Shown piece after piece: positions 1 through 9,019 of a stretch of DNA of 64,000 nucleotides (position 1 is the first letter of the stretch; every line of letters starts with the position of its first letter). Source of the stretch: Acheta domesticus (taxonomy: Eukaryota; Arthropoda; Insecta; Orthoptera; Gryllidae); contig JAHLJT010002630.1 in the NCBI GenBank assembly GCA_031308135.1, positions 103,318,071 to 103,382,070 of the forward strand, given 5' to 3'. The translations under genes and the position numbers were made by a program. The notes beneath the pieces are model-generated. The model made no database searches and was not told the DNA's origin. It saw only the letters and a program-made list of their open reading frames with translations.

Positions 1-50
1 TTTACAACAGCACCTCTTATGAAACGATCGAACCTTTTCCTTGTTCCGTG

Positions 51-225
51 TTGAAAGGTCACTTGGCTTGTTTGTGACTAGTTTCTTTTCACAACACGTA
101 ACCACTAGGTGAGTCAGTATCTGTTTCTAGTCGTAACACACACTAGGAAAATAATACTTCTGTCTTGAAAGGTCACTTGCCATCGTGAGTTGTTGTTTTC
201 ACATCACGTAACCGCAAGGTCACAG
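51..225. repeat. Duplicated ~62-bp module upstream of a TATA box
   Basis: Two related modules lie at about 51-112 and 164-225. Each starts TTGAAAGGTCACTT, has TTTTCACA(A/T)CACGTAACC in the middle, and ends in an AGGT element. They sit just upstream of the TATA box at 233. AAGGTCAC resembles an FTZ-F1/ERR-type nuclear-receptor half-site, but that is family knowledge, not proof of binding. The position suggests a duplicated promoter element of the gene that follows, or part of a mobile element's terminus. Confidence 0.45.
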
Positions 226-232
226 ATATTCC

Positions 233-239
233 TATATAA
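233..239 (+). promoter_or_regulatory. TATA box of the gene at 478
   Basis: TATATAA lies about 30 bases before a plausible start region near 262-270. A leader exon ending in a consensus donor follows at 319. The combination supports a pol II core promoter. The start site itself is inferred. Confidence 0.4.
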
Positions 240-262
240 CGTGGTGGAGCGCGCTCCGAAGC

Positions 263-319
263 ATTACTGTGTCTGCAGCTCTCCACGACACTACATCGTA
301 GAGGCTCTCCGTGATAGAG
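263..319 (+). other. Putative 5' untranslated leader exon
   Basis: The segment between the expected start site and the donor AG|GTAAGC (GT at 320-321) would be a short noncoding exon. The next acceptor is the CGCACGCAG ending at 470, just before an ATG at 478. The left boundary is inferred from TATA spacing only. Confidence 0.35.
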
Positions 320-477
320 GTAAGCCATCCTTTCTTCACTCATGCTTGACATATGCTTCGGCATGACATGCGCTTCGCCATTAGACATTCTAGCACTACA
401 ATTATTTCTGTTTCTCCACTATAGTATTGCAAGTGTTGACCATACTTTTGGGAAAGATGATCGCACGCAGCAACAAC

Positions 478-506
478 ATGGTGATGTCGCAGGATGCCGA
501 CGCCAT
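478..506 (+). CDS. First coding exon of an unrecognised gene
   Basis: An ATG at 478 opens nine codons plus two bases before the strong donor GTAAGT at 507. The acceptor before it (AG at 469-470) leaves a 7-base leader. The split codon (AT|T) joins in phase to the exon at 640. The short Asp/Ala-containing start gives no functional clue. I chose this ATG because it is the first after the acceptor. ATG 484 is in the same frame. Confidence 0.45.
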
Positions 507-639
507 GTAAGTTGTTGATGTAGGATGAGCCTAAAGGTTTTTTGTTGGGGTGGTTTTTTGTTTTTTTTTTGGTTTTTTGTTTTTTTTTATCTGCCTTATC
601 CTTCGATTTCTACATTTGCTTTCTTCCTATGTCTTGCAG

Positions 640-945
640 TGGTGACCCACTTCCCGTCCTCGACTGCTTGAACACCCTGGCTGAAGGGCATGCTGATCAC
701 GCTGAGACGGTCTTCTTAAGAGATTTGAAACAGGGGGAACCGTACGCCATCACCAATGCAAAGACTGTTGACGTCAAAGAAGGACAACGTATTGTTCTCA
801 CTTTAAACAACACTATCGCTGTCTTTCTCCCAGCTCGCTTCGGCACTATGGACCCGGCCATGTTCAAAGATAATATTTGACGTACTTTGGCAAAGAGCAG
901 AGAGGGAAAATATCTATACATAAACTCCGCTTTTCCAACACCGCG
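640..945 (+). pseudogene. Second exon, small hypothetical protein with in-frame TGA
   Basis: A polypyrimidine stretch and TTGCAG (AG at 638-639) precede the exon. It encodes about 80 residues with the pattern LKQGEPYAITNAKTV, then GQRIVLTL and VFLPARF. It reads like short proteins found scattered in arthropod repeats and uncharacterised loci that combine G-x-x-Y-x-I, a basic strand and VFLP-x-R. I cannot assign a function. TGA at 878-880 stops the frame, but the same frame then stays open to a donor GTAGG at 946, and the extra residues (GKYLYIN) look like a natural continuation. So either the protein ends at 880, or this is a copy inactivated by one nonsense mutation. The phase at 945 (two bases of a codon) fits the acceptor at 1163. 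Confidence 0.4.
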
Positions 946-991
946 GTAGGTCCACTATTGTTGTCCTTTCTGTGTCAATGCATGCTCACAA

Positions 992-1013
992 TGTGTGTGT
1001 GTGTGTGTGTGTG
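992..1013. repeat. (TG)n microsatellite
   Basis: Eleven uninterrupted TG units lie inside the intron between the exons at 640 and 1164. Confidence 0.9.
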
Positions 1014-1163
1014 ACGCGGGCCGTAGGCTTCGAGCATACCACCCTCGCGGCTCTCACTTCTTTCCAACACCCCCCATGTCCTGTTTCTCTTTTTTTTCCA
1101 CTTTTCCCTGTTTTTGAGCATGTCGCTTTGTGGCCCACATGCTTATGCTTTTTGTGCTTGCAG

Positions 1164-1704
1164 GATCGTGTTGGGGAAGCGACACGGCAACACCGCCCCC
1201 GCCAGTAAGGTCGACCGACTCATGCGCCAGCGCGGACGGGTCGGCTCCTCGACTGCCGCCTCCACCACGACCCCGGTCGTACGCTTACGCCAGCTCATGG
1301 CTCCGTCGCCCTACGCGTCGGCGGTTCCTGCTGATGCTCCTTCACCTGCTGCTCCTGCTCCCCCACCTGCACGTTCACCCCCTCATGATGCTCCTCTACC
1401 TGCTGCTCCTGCTCCCCCACCTGCACGTTCACCCTCTCCTCCTGCCCTCGTTGACATCACCACCACCGCGGGGACAGCAGCTCCGCTCTGCCCCCACCTC
1501 CGCTCCACCTCCCCGGCCCACTCCATCTCCTCCGCCTCCACCCTCCCCGACACGACATGCTCCAACTTGGTTTTCCTCCCACCTCACCTTTCTGATGCTC
1601 CTCTACCTGCTGCTGCCGCACCTCCTCAGACACCGTACGTGTTTCAAAACACTACGGGATCTGAGGTGGCTGTTGGACGAGAGGCTGTCACAACTACTCC
1701 CCTG
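1164..1704 (+). CDS. Third exon, proline/alanine-rich tail
   Basis: Acceptor TTGCAG ends at 1163, and the frame entered from the 945 donor is open. The N-terminal part is basic (KRHGNTAP, then RLRQ). A Pro/Ala/Ser-rich region follows, with a duplicated stretch of about 53 bases (1335-1379 and 1388-1432) and a partial third copy near 1591. The coding frame has no stop until far downstream, so the true end is unknown. 1704 is a conservative limit before AT-rich and pyrimidine-rich sequence. Such a tail suggests a disordered region. If the TGA in the preceding exon is real, this exon is not translated. Confidence 0.35.
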
Positions 1705-1809
1705 AAGCGTGTTTCCAGGACATATTTCTTTCTTCCTTCCTTTCTTCCTTCCTATACCATTTTTTTTCATATTCAAAAAAAACAAAACACCATCAACTAC
1801 AGTCTATTT

Positions 1810-1832
1810 GTATATATATATATATATATATA
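1810..1832. repeat. (TA)n microsatellite
   Basis: Uninterrupted TA dinucleotides in AT-rich sequence downstream of the proline-rich exon. Confidence 0.9.
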
Positions 1833-1881
1833 TCTCAAATATATTCATGTTCATAATCATTGCATTGTGATTTTTTTTTAC

Positions 1882-2770
1882 ACTTGTCTCTGGTGTTCCA
1901 TCTCTTTGCAAAGACCATTCCCTCGGCTCCACTGCATATCTTCCTCAGGACGCGCCATCCTCGCGCGCTTCTCGATCCACCCTCTTGTTCCTCGGCTCGC
2001 TTCCAGCGCGCGCCACCGTCGCACGGTCGCATGCCCCCGTCCGCACACAGGGCGCGCCACCGTCGCGCCGTCGCATGCCCCCGTCCGCACACAGGGCGCG
2101 CCACCGTCGCGCGGCCACTGCATGTCTTCCTCAGGACGCGCCATCCTCGCGCGCTTCTCGATCCACCCTCTCGTTCCTCGGCTCGCTTCCAGCGCGCGCC
2201 ACCGTCACACGGTCGCATGCCCCCGTCCGTGTGTGAAACAGGAGCCACGTCAGGCACGGGCACATCGACGCTACTTCTGGACCAGTGCTGACGTCATCGC
2301 GGTCATGGCGTCATCCAGGTCATAACATCCTCCAGGTCCTCTCGTCATCCAGGCCATGACTTCACAAGGCCATGACGTCACGAGGCCATGACGTCACGAA
2401 GGCCATGACGTCCCCGGTCATGACGTCACGAACTTGTCTCTGGTGTTCCATCTCTGTGCAAAAACCATTCCCTCGGCTCCACTGCATGTCTTCCTCAGGA
2501 CGCGCCATCCTCGCGCGCTTCTCGATCCACCCTCTCGTTCCTCGGCTCGCTTCCAGCGCGCGCCACCGTCGCACGGTCGCATGCCCCCGTCCGCACACAG
2601 GGCGCGCCACCGTCGCACAGTCGCATGCCCCCGTCCGCTCACAGGGCGCGCCACCGTCGCGCCGTCGCATGCCCCCGTCCGCACACGGCGCGCCACCGTC
2701 GCGCGGTCACCTTTCCCTGTCCGCTCACAGTACGCGCCACCGTCGCACGCGCGCCCCGCAAATGCGCGCA
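1882..2770. repeat. GC-rich nested tandem repeats
   Basis: A block beginning CTTGTCTCTGGTGTTCC occurs at about 1882 and again at about 2431. Each is followed by CTCAGGACGCGCCATCC and a run of 44-bp units containing GCGCGCCACCGTCGC and CGCATGCCCCCGTCC. A shorter internal copy of the block starts near 2120. The 44-bp units recur at about 2006-2230 and 2566-2710. Long reading frames on both strands here (for example 1835-2263 minus) are artefacts of this repetition. Confidence 0.8.
2268..2428. repeat. First TGACGTC-motif cluster
   Basis: It begins with CGACGCTACTTCTGGACC, the same sequence that opens the larger array at 3012. TGACGTCA palindromes at 2373, 2389 and 2421 and a TGACGTCC at 2406 are spaced about 16 bases apart, separated by variants of CGAGGCCA. 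Confidence 0.8.
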
Positions 2771-2810
2771 CCTTCACATCCACTCGCTAGCCTCCACTTC
2801 TAAGCCTGCT

Positions 2811-2885
2811 GCCGTAGCACAGGGCTAGCGTGCCGGCCTCCCACACCGCACCTCGCTGGTTCGCGCCCCGGCCGAGCGGGCTTTT
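2811..2885 (+). repeat. tRNA-like pol III module (SINE head or tRNA pseudogene)
   Basis: TAGCACAGGGCTAGCG resembles a type 2 A box. About 40 bases later GGTTCGCGCCCC resembles a B box, and a T5 run follows near 2882. Spacing and order match a tRNA-derived promoter. I could not fold a full cloverleaf with a convincing acceptor stem, so a SINE head or pseudogene is more likely than a working tRNA gene. Confidence 0.45.
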
Positions 2886-3011
2886 TGAAGACCACCTCCC
2901 CCTCTTCCTCCTCCCCCCACCCCTCCCACCCACCCCCACAGCCACTCACGTGCGCTCACACCCCCCGCTGTCGACGTGTGTGCAACAGGCACCACGTCAG
3001 GCCCGGGCACA

Positions 3012-3306
3012 TCGACGCTACTTCTGGACCAGTGCTGACGTCCCCGGTCATGACGTCCCCGGTCATGACGTCCTCCCGGCCATGACGTCCCACGGCCATG
3101 ACGTCACAAGGGCAGTGACGTCCTCGGGTCATGACGTCACACGGCCATGCCGTCACACGGTCATGACGTCCTCCCGGTCATGACGTCACCCGGCCATGAC
3201 GTCACGGGTCCCTGACGTCACCAGGTCATGACGTCACCAGGTCATGACGTCATGGGGTCATGACGTCACGGGGGCTCGTGACGTCATAACTGGTCCAGAA
3301 GTAGCG
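3012..3306. repeat. TGACGTCA array bounded by an inverted repeat
   Basis: At least nine perfect TGACGTCA palindromes and several TGACGTCC variants are packed about 16-18 bases apart from 3036 to 3286. The array is flanked by CGCTACTTCTGGACCAGT at the left (near 3016) and its reverse complement ACTGGTCCAGAAGTAGCG at the right (near 3289-3306). TGACGTCA is the canonical CREB/ATF site, but here it is the core of a short tandem repeat. The flanking inverted repeat suggests a small foldback element or satellite rather than an evolved enhancer. Confidence 0.75.
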
Positions 3307-4373
3307 TACTTCTCCTACTGACATTACTTATTAAATGTTCATAAATACTATTAATGAGTTTCATGTTGGAGCAAATTATGAACTTATGCCAAATTATTAA
3401 AATTAACAAACTGTTAACTTTAAATATGTCAAACTCCTCGATATATGTCAACATCAACTCAAAACTAAATTAATTTTCATATGTCGAATATATTAAAATG
3501 TGTCTAATGTGTAGATTTGTAAGGAAAAATAGCAATATTCATCGAAATAAATTTTATTATATTGAAATATGGTTAATATATCCATATATATCGAAAGTTA
3601 TCAGCATACATCGATATAAAACTACGATATCGAATATATCGAAATATATGGAGATATATCGAAATATATCGAATTTCGTCGATATATGTAAAAAAACATC
3701 GACATATACCGAAAAATATTTAAATAAGTCGATAAAAGTGAAGCGGAACAGGAAAAACGAATTAACTCCACCCGTGTACCAGGAAAAACTCATTAACTCC
3801 AACCCAATCGAGTCAATTTACACGTTTACCGCGGGCGGATGGGATGGGCAAATATTGCTAAAAACTAGTTTTTTTTCAGATATTCCTTAACCCTTAAAAA
3901 AAAGAATCGCAAAACGAAGCATAATTTCTATATCCCAAATCAGTATTATCAAATTTAAAACGTGATTTTCTCGAATAACGTAAAAGTGGAGTTAATGAGT
4001 TTTACCTAATAACCACACTTTTAATCCTTCAGGACATGAAAAAGCCATTCCGTTTCCGTGTTTAGGAGGTTCCGTTTTATGCTGGTGTAAACTGCAATTT
4101 AACGTCACGGGCCGGAGAATTTTTCCGGTTAAGGCAGGTTTTCCGGCTTGTACAGGTTCCATTTTAGACAGATTTTATTGTACTCCGTTATACGTACGTA
4201 TACGAGAAAGTAAAAGTCGATTTTCAAGAAAGGAAATAATATTTATTGATATCGTCTCCTACATCGCAAAATAAAAGTAGTGGCAACTAAGATTTCTCGG
4301 GTTTGGGACATTATGTGGTTGTGTTCGTGTAACGTTTGAAGGCAAATGCTAGAAGCATTTGTATACATTTTAT
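3307..4373. other. AT-rich stretch, no gene seen
   Basis: Mostly unique-looking AT-rich sequence. Between about 3540 and 3730 the heptamer ATATCGA and its variants recur densely (degenerate simple repeat). The segment near 4165-4225 with TACTCCGTTATACGTACG and GAGAAAGTAAAA resembles the 5' end of repeat family A. No convincing exon is seen. The reading frame at 3498-3890 is low-complexity. Confidence 0.5.
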
Positions 4374-4387
4374 GTAACATTTGTATA

Positions 4388-4937
4388 TTGATTGATTCGT
4401 GTTTCCGGGCGCGTCAACTACTTCGGTCATTAGTTCCGTAAGTGTAGTGCGTGGTTTTTTCTCGGGAGGTGGCGGTGATCCTTTTCCCCGCTGGATGACG
4501 AGATCTGGCGCCGACCTACCGTCGACTAGCCGGGTTTTCCCCACAACCAGGTATCTCCCACCAGCGGGGCACCGCCCCAGCCGGGACAAGCTCTAAGCTC
4601 CCGACCGGCCTCCCGACATGTGGGGTAATGTAGTGCATATTAGTGTAAGTGCGTGCGTAAGAGAAGAAGATAGGACAAGGAAGAGGATGGAAAGATCGCG
4701 CGCGGTCCGTGGCCCGTTTGTTAGGGTACTGCTCCGGCATTCGCCTGGTGTTGGAGAAACCACTGAAAACTACCGATCAGAGCAGCCGGCCGCTAGAATT
4801 ATCCTCCAGACAGAGATTGAACTTGACCTAGCTGACAAGCTAGTGTCGAAAATCTTGCCTGCCCGACTCGAACCTAGGACCTCCCTGACAGAGGGACTGC
4901 AGTGACATCAGGTTGATGCACTGAGCCAACTATCCAG
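4388..4937 (-). mobile_element. Full-length tRNA-derived SINE (type 1) with target duplication
   Basis: Read on the minus strand, a tRNA-like head (TTGGCTCAGTGCATCAACC as A box, GGTCCTAGGTTCGAG as B box) is followed by a conserved body of about 450 bases and a tail of AATCAATCAA. The 14-bp direct repeat GTAACATTTGTATA flanks it exactly at 4374-4387 and 4938-4951. The element ends 29 bases before the first base of an ABCA exon, so its right target copy forms part of that exon's polypyrimidine region. At least eight further copies or fragments lie in this window. Confidence 0.9.
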
Positions 4938-4966
4938 GTAACATTTGTATAATTTTCTCCTTGCAG

Positions 4967-5137
4967 TGGAGGCAACAAACGCAAGCTGAGCTTAGCAATT
5001 GCTCTGATTGGCGATCCCCCGGTGGTGTTCCTTGACGAACCGACGGCAGGGATGGACCCGGCCATCAGGAGGCAAGTGTGGGACGTCGTGAATGAAATAA
5101 GAGAATCTGGCAACACCGTCATCCTCACAACACACAG
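4967..5137 (+). CDS. ABCA transporter exon: signature motif to H-loop of an NBD
   Basis: Acceptor TCTCCTTGCAG (AG at 4965-4966) and donor CAG|GTAGG bound 171 coding bases. The translation contains the ABC signature SGGNKRKLS, Walker B VVFLDEP, the D-loop region [10 protein letters not shown] and the H-loop ILTTH. The N-K-R-K form of the signature and the GMDP context are typical of the ABCA subfamily, which moves lipids across membranes. Given the exons that follow, this should be the second nucleotide-binding domain. The upstream exons (Walker A, membrane segments, first half) are not visible and must lie before position 1 or beyond the repeats. The exon ends in phase 2 (AG|C) with the exon at 10095. 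Confidence 0.93.
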
Positions 5138-5504
5138 GTAGGAATTGGTAGAAATTAAGCGTTACAGTAGAGTATCGGTAATTCGCGGTGGATGGAACCA
5201 GGCCTAGCTCCAATTAATGAAAACTCGAATTATAGAAAATAATTTATTAAAATATGAATATAAACACAACTTTCAAAATTAAAAGAATGTGTATTGCAAT
5301 AAAAAATATTCTTGCATGATATTATTACATTAATTGCTCAAGATAAGTTAATTACATCTTGAAGTAATTGTCAATTATTTTTTGATTAAGTACGTTGTTT
5401 CTTCTACGTTATTTATTTTAATTAATATTATGGTAAGTCGGATTTAACTAGGATTTATGGGAAGCTCGAACAATCGTAGCTCGAATTATAGAGACTCTAC
5501 TGCA
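5138..5504. other. ABCA intron, first part
   Basis: AT-rich intronic sequence with no exon or recognisable element. Confidence 0.5.
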
Positions 5505-7137
5505 CATTAATACTTTTAGTTCCTATATTTTTTGTGGAAACCAGTTTTCCTTTACCGCATACGTACGTATACACAGAGTGATATACGTAGTATAGGTAAA
5601 GTTATGTCATGATACGCGAAAAAATGGCCAATTTTCGTCAGAAAGAAATTCGTTGACGCGCCATGATAACGAATAATTGGATGATAAATCCAGTTGCCAA
5701 ATTAAGAAAAAAAATCCCCTAATACGTGGTGTAGCCAGAACCCATTTTTTGTGGGTCCTTGATACCGAAAAACCAATTGAACGGAAAACGTTCGTTCGTT
5801 CGTTCGTTCGTCCATCAACAGTGCTAGCGCCTAGCGTCCGTCAACAGTGCCATACGTACGATTTGTTCCAAAATGGATATTACCCGGTCGATCTGGTTCT
5901 AGTCGAAGCTTTGAGATTTTGAAAAAGATTCTATAAAATTTCGAAGTACTTTACCTGAAGACCCCCCGACATTTTCAAAATTTTCTCAAAAACGGCTCCA
6001 ATTTTTTTCTTTAAATTTCTTGTAAGAACGGATGCACTTAAGATGGCATAGGTCCGATTGTCACGGTTAACTCTGAATTTTCGAAAATTGCAAAAGTTAG
6101 AATTTTATTCGGCGTCTTCCTACAACTACAAAATTGAAGATTGCGATTTTTGCTTCAAATAAAATTTGTTCTTAATAGTGAGTTTTTTCTTTAGGCCATG
6201 TACATTGTTTTGAAAATTTTAGTAGTTTTCGCGCAATATTGCGTGCAATATGTGCAATTTTAAAAAATTACAAAAGCAAGATTTTCTCAAAAACGGCTAA
6301 ATTTTTTTTTTAAACTTTTGGTACGGATAGTGGTAAATGTACTCTATCAGATGACATAAAAGCCACATTGCTATATTCTTTTGTTTTTTCAAAAATTGGA
6401 AAAATTTATTTTTTTTACTTGTCTCTCACGTCGTTAATATTTACATTAGCGGCGATTTGTCGACATTAATATATTAACGAGTACATGTGCTTTAAATAAT
6501 GTCAAGCAAAGTTTCTCGAAAACAACCGTTTTCTGTGAAAAGTAGCTCAAATTCCGCATTTTCAGAAACGCTCAAACGCCATTTTTTTTCATATATGGCT
6601 GCAATTTGTTTCTTCAGACTTTTGTAGCGCATAGTTCTAGTTACACTCTTTAATATGACGTAAAGTTTATTTAGTTTTTTTTTTTTTCAAAAATTACACA
6701 GCAATTTTTTGAAACATCTCTCACATCTTTAATATGCACATTAAAAGCAATTTGTAAACATTATTATATTTGTTAATGTATCTGCTTCAAATGAAGTATT
6801 TTGAAAACTCAAAAATATTCTGTGAAAACGAGCTTCAAATTTCGCATTTTTAGTAGCGCTAAAATGCCATTTTCTTTAAAACGGCACAAACTTTTTAAGA
6901 GAAAAATTGCCATTTAGGAGTAGGTTTTTGTGTTCTTTAATATTCTAGAATGAATATTTCCGTTCTATCATTAGAAAACCGAAAAATTAAAAAAATTTTA
7001 AAAATGTAGTTTGGTGTGGTGATAGATGGCAGCTGGCAAGAGTATGTGGCAATTCCGAATAGCTAGCCGTGACTGAAGTAAATAGAAAACTAATACGGGA
7101 AAGTCTGTGCCATTCTGTAGCACCACTAGTTACTTTC
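5505..7137 (+). mobile_element. Repeat family A, copy 1 (long)
   Basis: It starts near CGTACGTATAC and TAGTATAGGTAAAG, continues through a (TTCG)n patch at 5790-5810, and ends at GTAGCACCACTAGTT near 7137. In between, a module built on AAAACGGCTCCAAATTTTTT, then a (C)GGATAGTGCTAAT-type segment, then CTCTCAC(G)TCGTTAATAT recurs about every 300 bases (near 5985, 6285, 6586 and 6868). No protein is encoded. At least eleven other copies or fragments occur here in both orientations. I do not recognise the family. A non-autonomous transposon is the simplest reading. Confidence 0.7.
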
Positions 7138-7375
7138 ACCTTAAAAAAAATCAGAGAGATGGTCTCAGCAATTATCACTCACAATTATCCACACACAACA
7201 AAAAAACAAAATAATTCGACAGAAAATTGACACTTGTAAAACACACAAATATGAAGAACACGTTTCTGTGTTTGAATGAAATGCTTGTTTCGTTTAATTT
7301 TACGAGTCCAATTCAATAATTCAAGAGATAAATTGTCCTGGAGAAATAAACGTGTATTTTTACAAAACAAGGCTT

Positions 7376-7960
7376 TTCCTACTATTTAATATAATCCACA
7401 CCAAACAATTATACATTGGTCCCAATGGTTTAGCAGCTTTTTTCTAACGGTTGCAAAGAACTCTTTATCTTGGGTTTTGAAGCAATTTCTCAAAAATGTT
7501 TTGATAACCTCCTTATCCTGAAACATCCTCCCCTGAAATGCCTCCTTCAGTGGACCAAACAAATGGAAATCGGATGGTGCTAAAGTGGAGCTGTAAGGAG
7601 GATGAAGCATTACCTTCCAACCCATTTTGTCGATGGTTTCACGGCTTTATTGAGCAGTGTGAGGACGTGCGTTGCCTTGCTGGAGCACCACCTCTCCTCT
7701 GAATTCAACGTTTCTCTCTCATGGCTGGCTTCATCTTGTTTCAAACGCATATCTGAGCAGTATGACTGTTTATTGTACGCTGATATTCGTGATAATCACA
7801 AAAAAAACGCACCTACAGCGTCCTCAAACATAGTCAACTCGACTTTTTCCTGCTGTTGCGGTCATAACGGTGCTTGTCACTGAACGGTGTTCGCTACTTT
7901 TAAACTGTTCTACCCCCTTGAAAAACTTTTCGGGGTCTCTTACAACTTTCACCATACACT
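7376..7960 (-). pseudogene. Degenerate mariner (Tc1/mariner) transposase fragment
   Basis: The best part (7386-7625) reads HPPYSSTLAPSDFHLFGPLKE and continues through a stretch like the mariner C-terminus, ending near WDQCI. Upstream on the same strand is QGNARPHTAQ followed by a stop. This is the usual HDNARPHTA block with the second catalytic Asp of the DD34D triad changed to Gly. Farther upstream, VMTATAGKSRVDYV followed by a stop matches the region before it. Several stops make it dead. It lies antisense in the ABCA intron. Confidence 0.9.
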
Positions 7961-9019
7961 GCAGTCATTATAGAGTATACATTAGCTGGTTTTTTTCATC
8001 TTCAACAAGTACAAACGAGTCACAGAATATTGTTCAACCAATGTGGAATTTCAAGCGGACTCGCAATTGTTCAACTTAATTCTGAGGTTATGATCACAAC
8101 AATGCTGATCCTCCAGATGGTCAGGGCTCATCCCAGTGGTGCCAACTTAAAGTCCTAAATTACCAAACTTGTCCTGCCCACTGTTTTTTCTCCAGGACTA
8201 ATTTGTCACTGTAATTATTGAATGAGCTACGTACTTTAAAGCGCAGAAATTTATTTTTATTTTGTCTAGACCAAATTGAAGTAATTTTGCTGCAACTGTC
8301 GTAATAAAGACAGTTGTGACTAGAGAAATGTTAACCACCCATGTTATAACGTTTCTTGGAAACATCAGCAAGAAATGACTTAAAACATATTTTTTTCTTG
8401 CAATTTTAATTTAATTATATAACCTAGACGTGCGTTACTGTTTAAATTTGCATTGATGTTGTATACTAGGGCTTTGAAAGGGCAAAAGTATGCAATTTTC
8501 TATTTCATATCTCATTTTAACATGACATATCAATTGCCTTTGCAAAGAAAACGTTTTGAAGAGAGGTCTTTTTTGAAAAGAGAAGGCGTGGCCATCTTCG
8601 GGCAACCAACAGCGGTGACGACTATAACATGCGATTTGCTTTGCTTTTCGTTGTATTGCCCCTGTCATCACAACTAGGAAAATCTCTCCGCACGTAACCG
8701 AACTCAGAGCCTCCCTATTAAAAACTGCGTTTATGTTGGTAACAACCAGATCACTGGGAAACAACGGAAGGGGACAACACTTCCAGCATTTGTTATGATT
8801 GTGGTGGGTACGCAATTTGTTTTCTCATGTGTATGCTGCAGCTCATGTTACCAACACAATTTATGTTGTTATTGCACTCTCGCCAACAATGGTGCCAATG
8901 CGGAGAGATTTTACTGGCGCACTGCACTAGTTGTCATAATAACGGTGGCGTATGTACGAGATAAGGAGGAAGACACTCCGCACCCTGCGAACAAAAACGC
9001 AAACAAGTCTATAGGATAT
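7961..9019. other. ABCA intron with a weak foldback
   Basis: No exon is seen. A segment around 8655-8735 (GTCATCACAACTAGGAAAATCTCTCCGC in part) is partly reverse-complementary to 8845-8950 (GCGGAGAGATTTTACTGG). GTTGGTAACAACC and GTTACCAACAC also pair. This suggests an old inverted-repeat element of about 300 bp. Confidence 0.4.

Noticed and set aside
1835..2803. Frames of 80-140 codons with Arg/His/Pro repeats
   Set aside because: They come from the 44-bp GC-rich tandem units and occur on both strands.
3012..3306. Interpretation as a genuine cAMP-responsive enhancer
   Set aside because: The regular tandem spacing and closing inverted repeat fit a satellite or foldback better. Kept only as a hypothesis in the findings.
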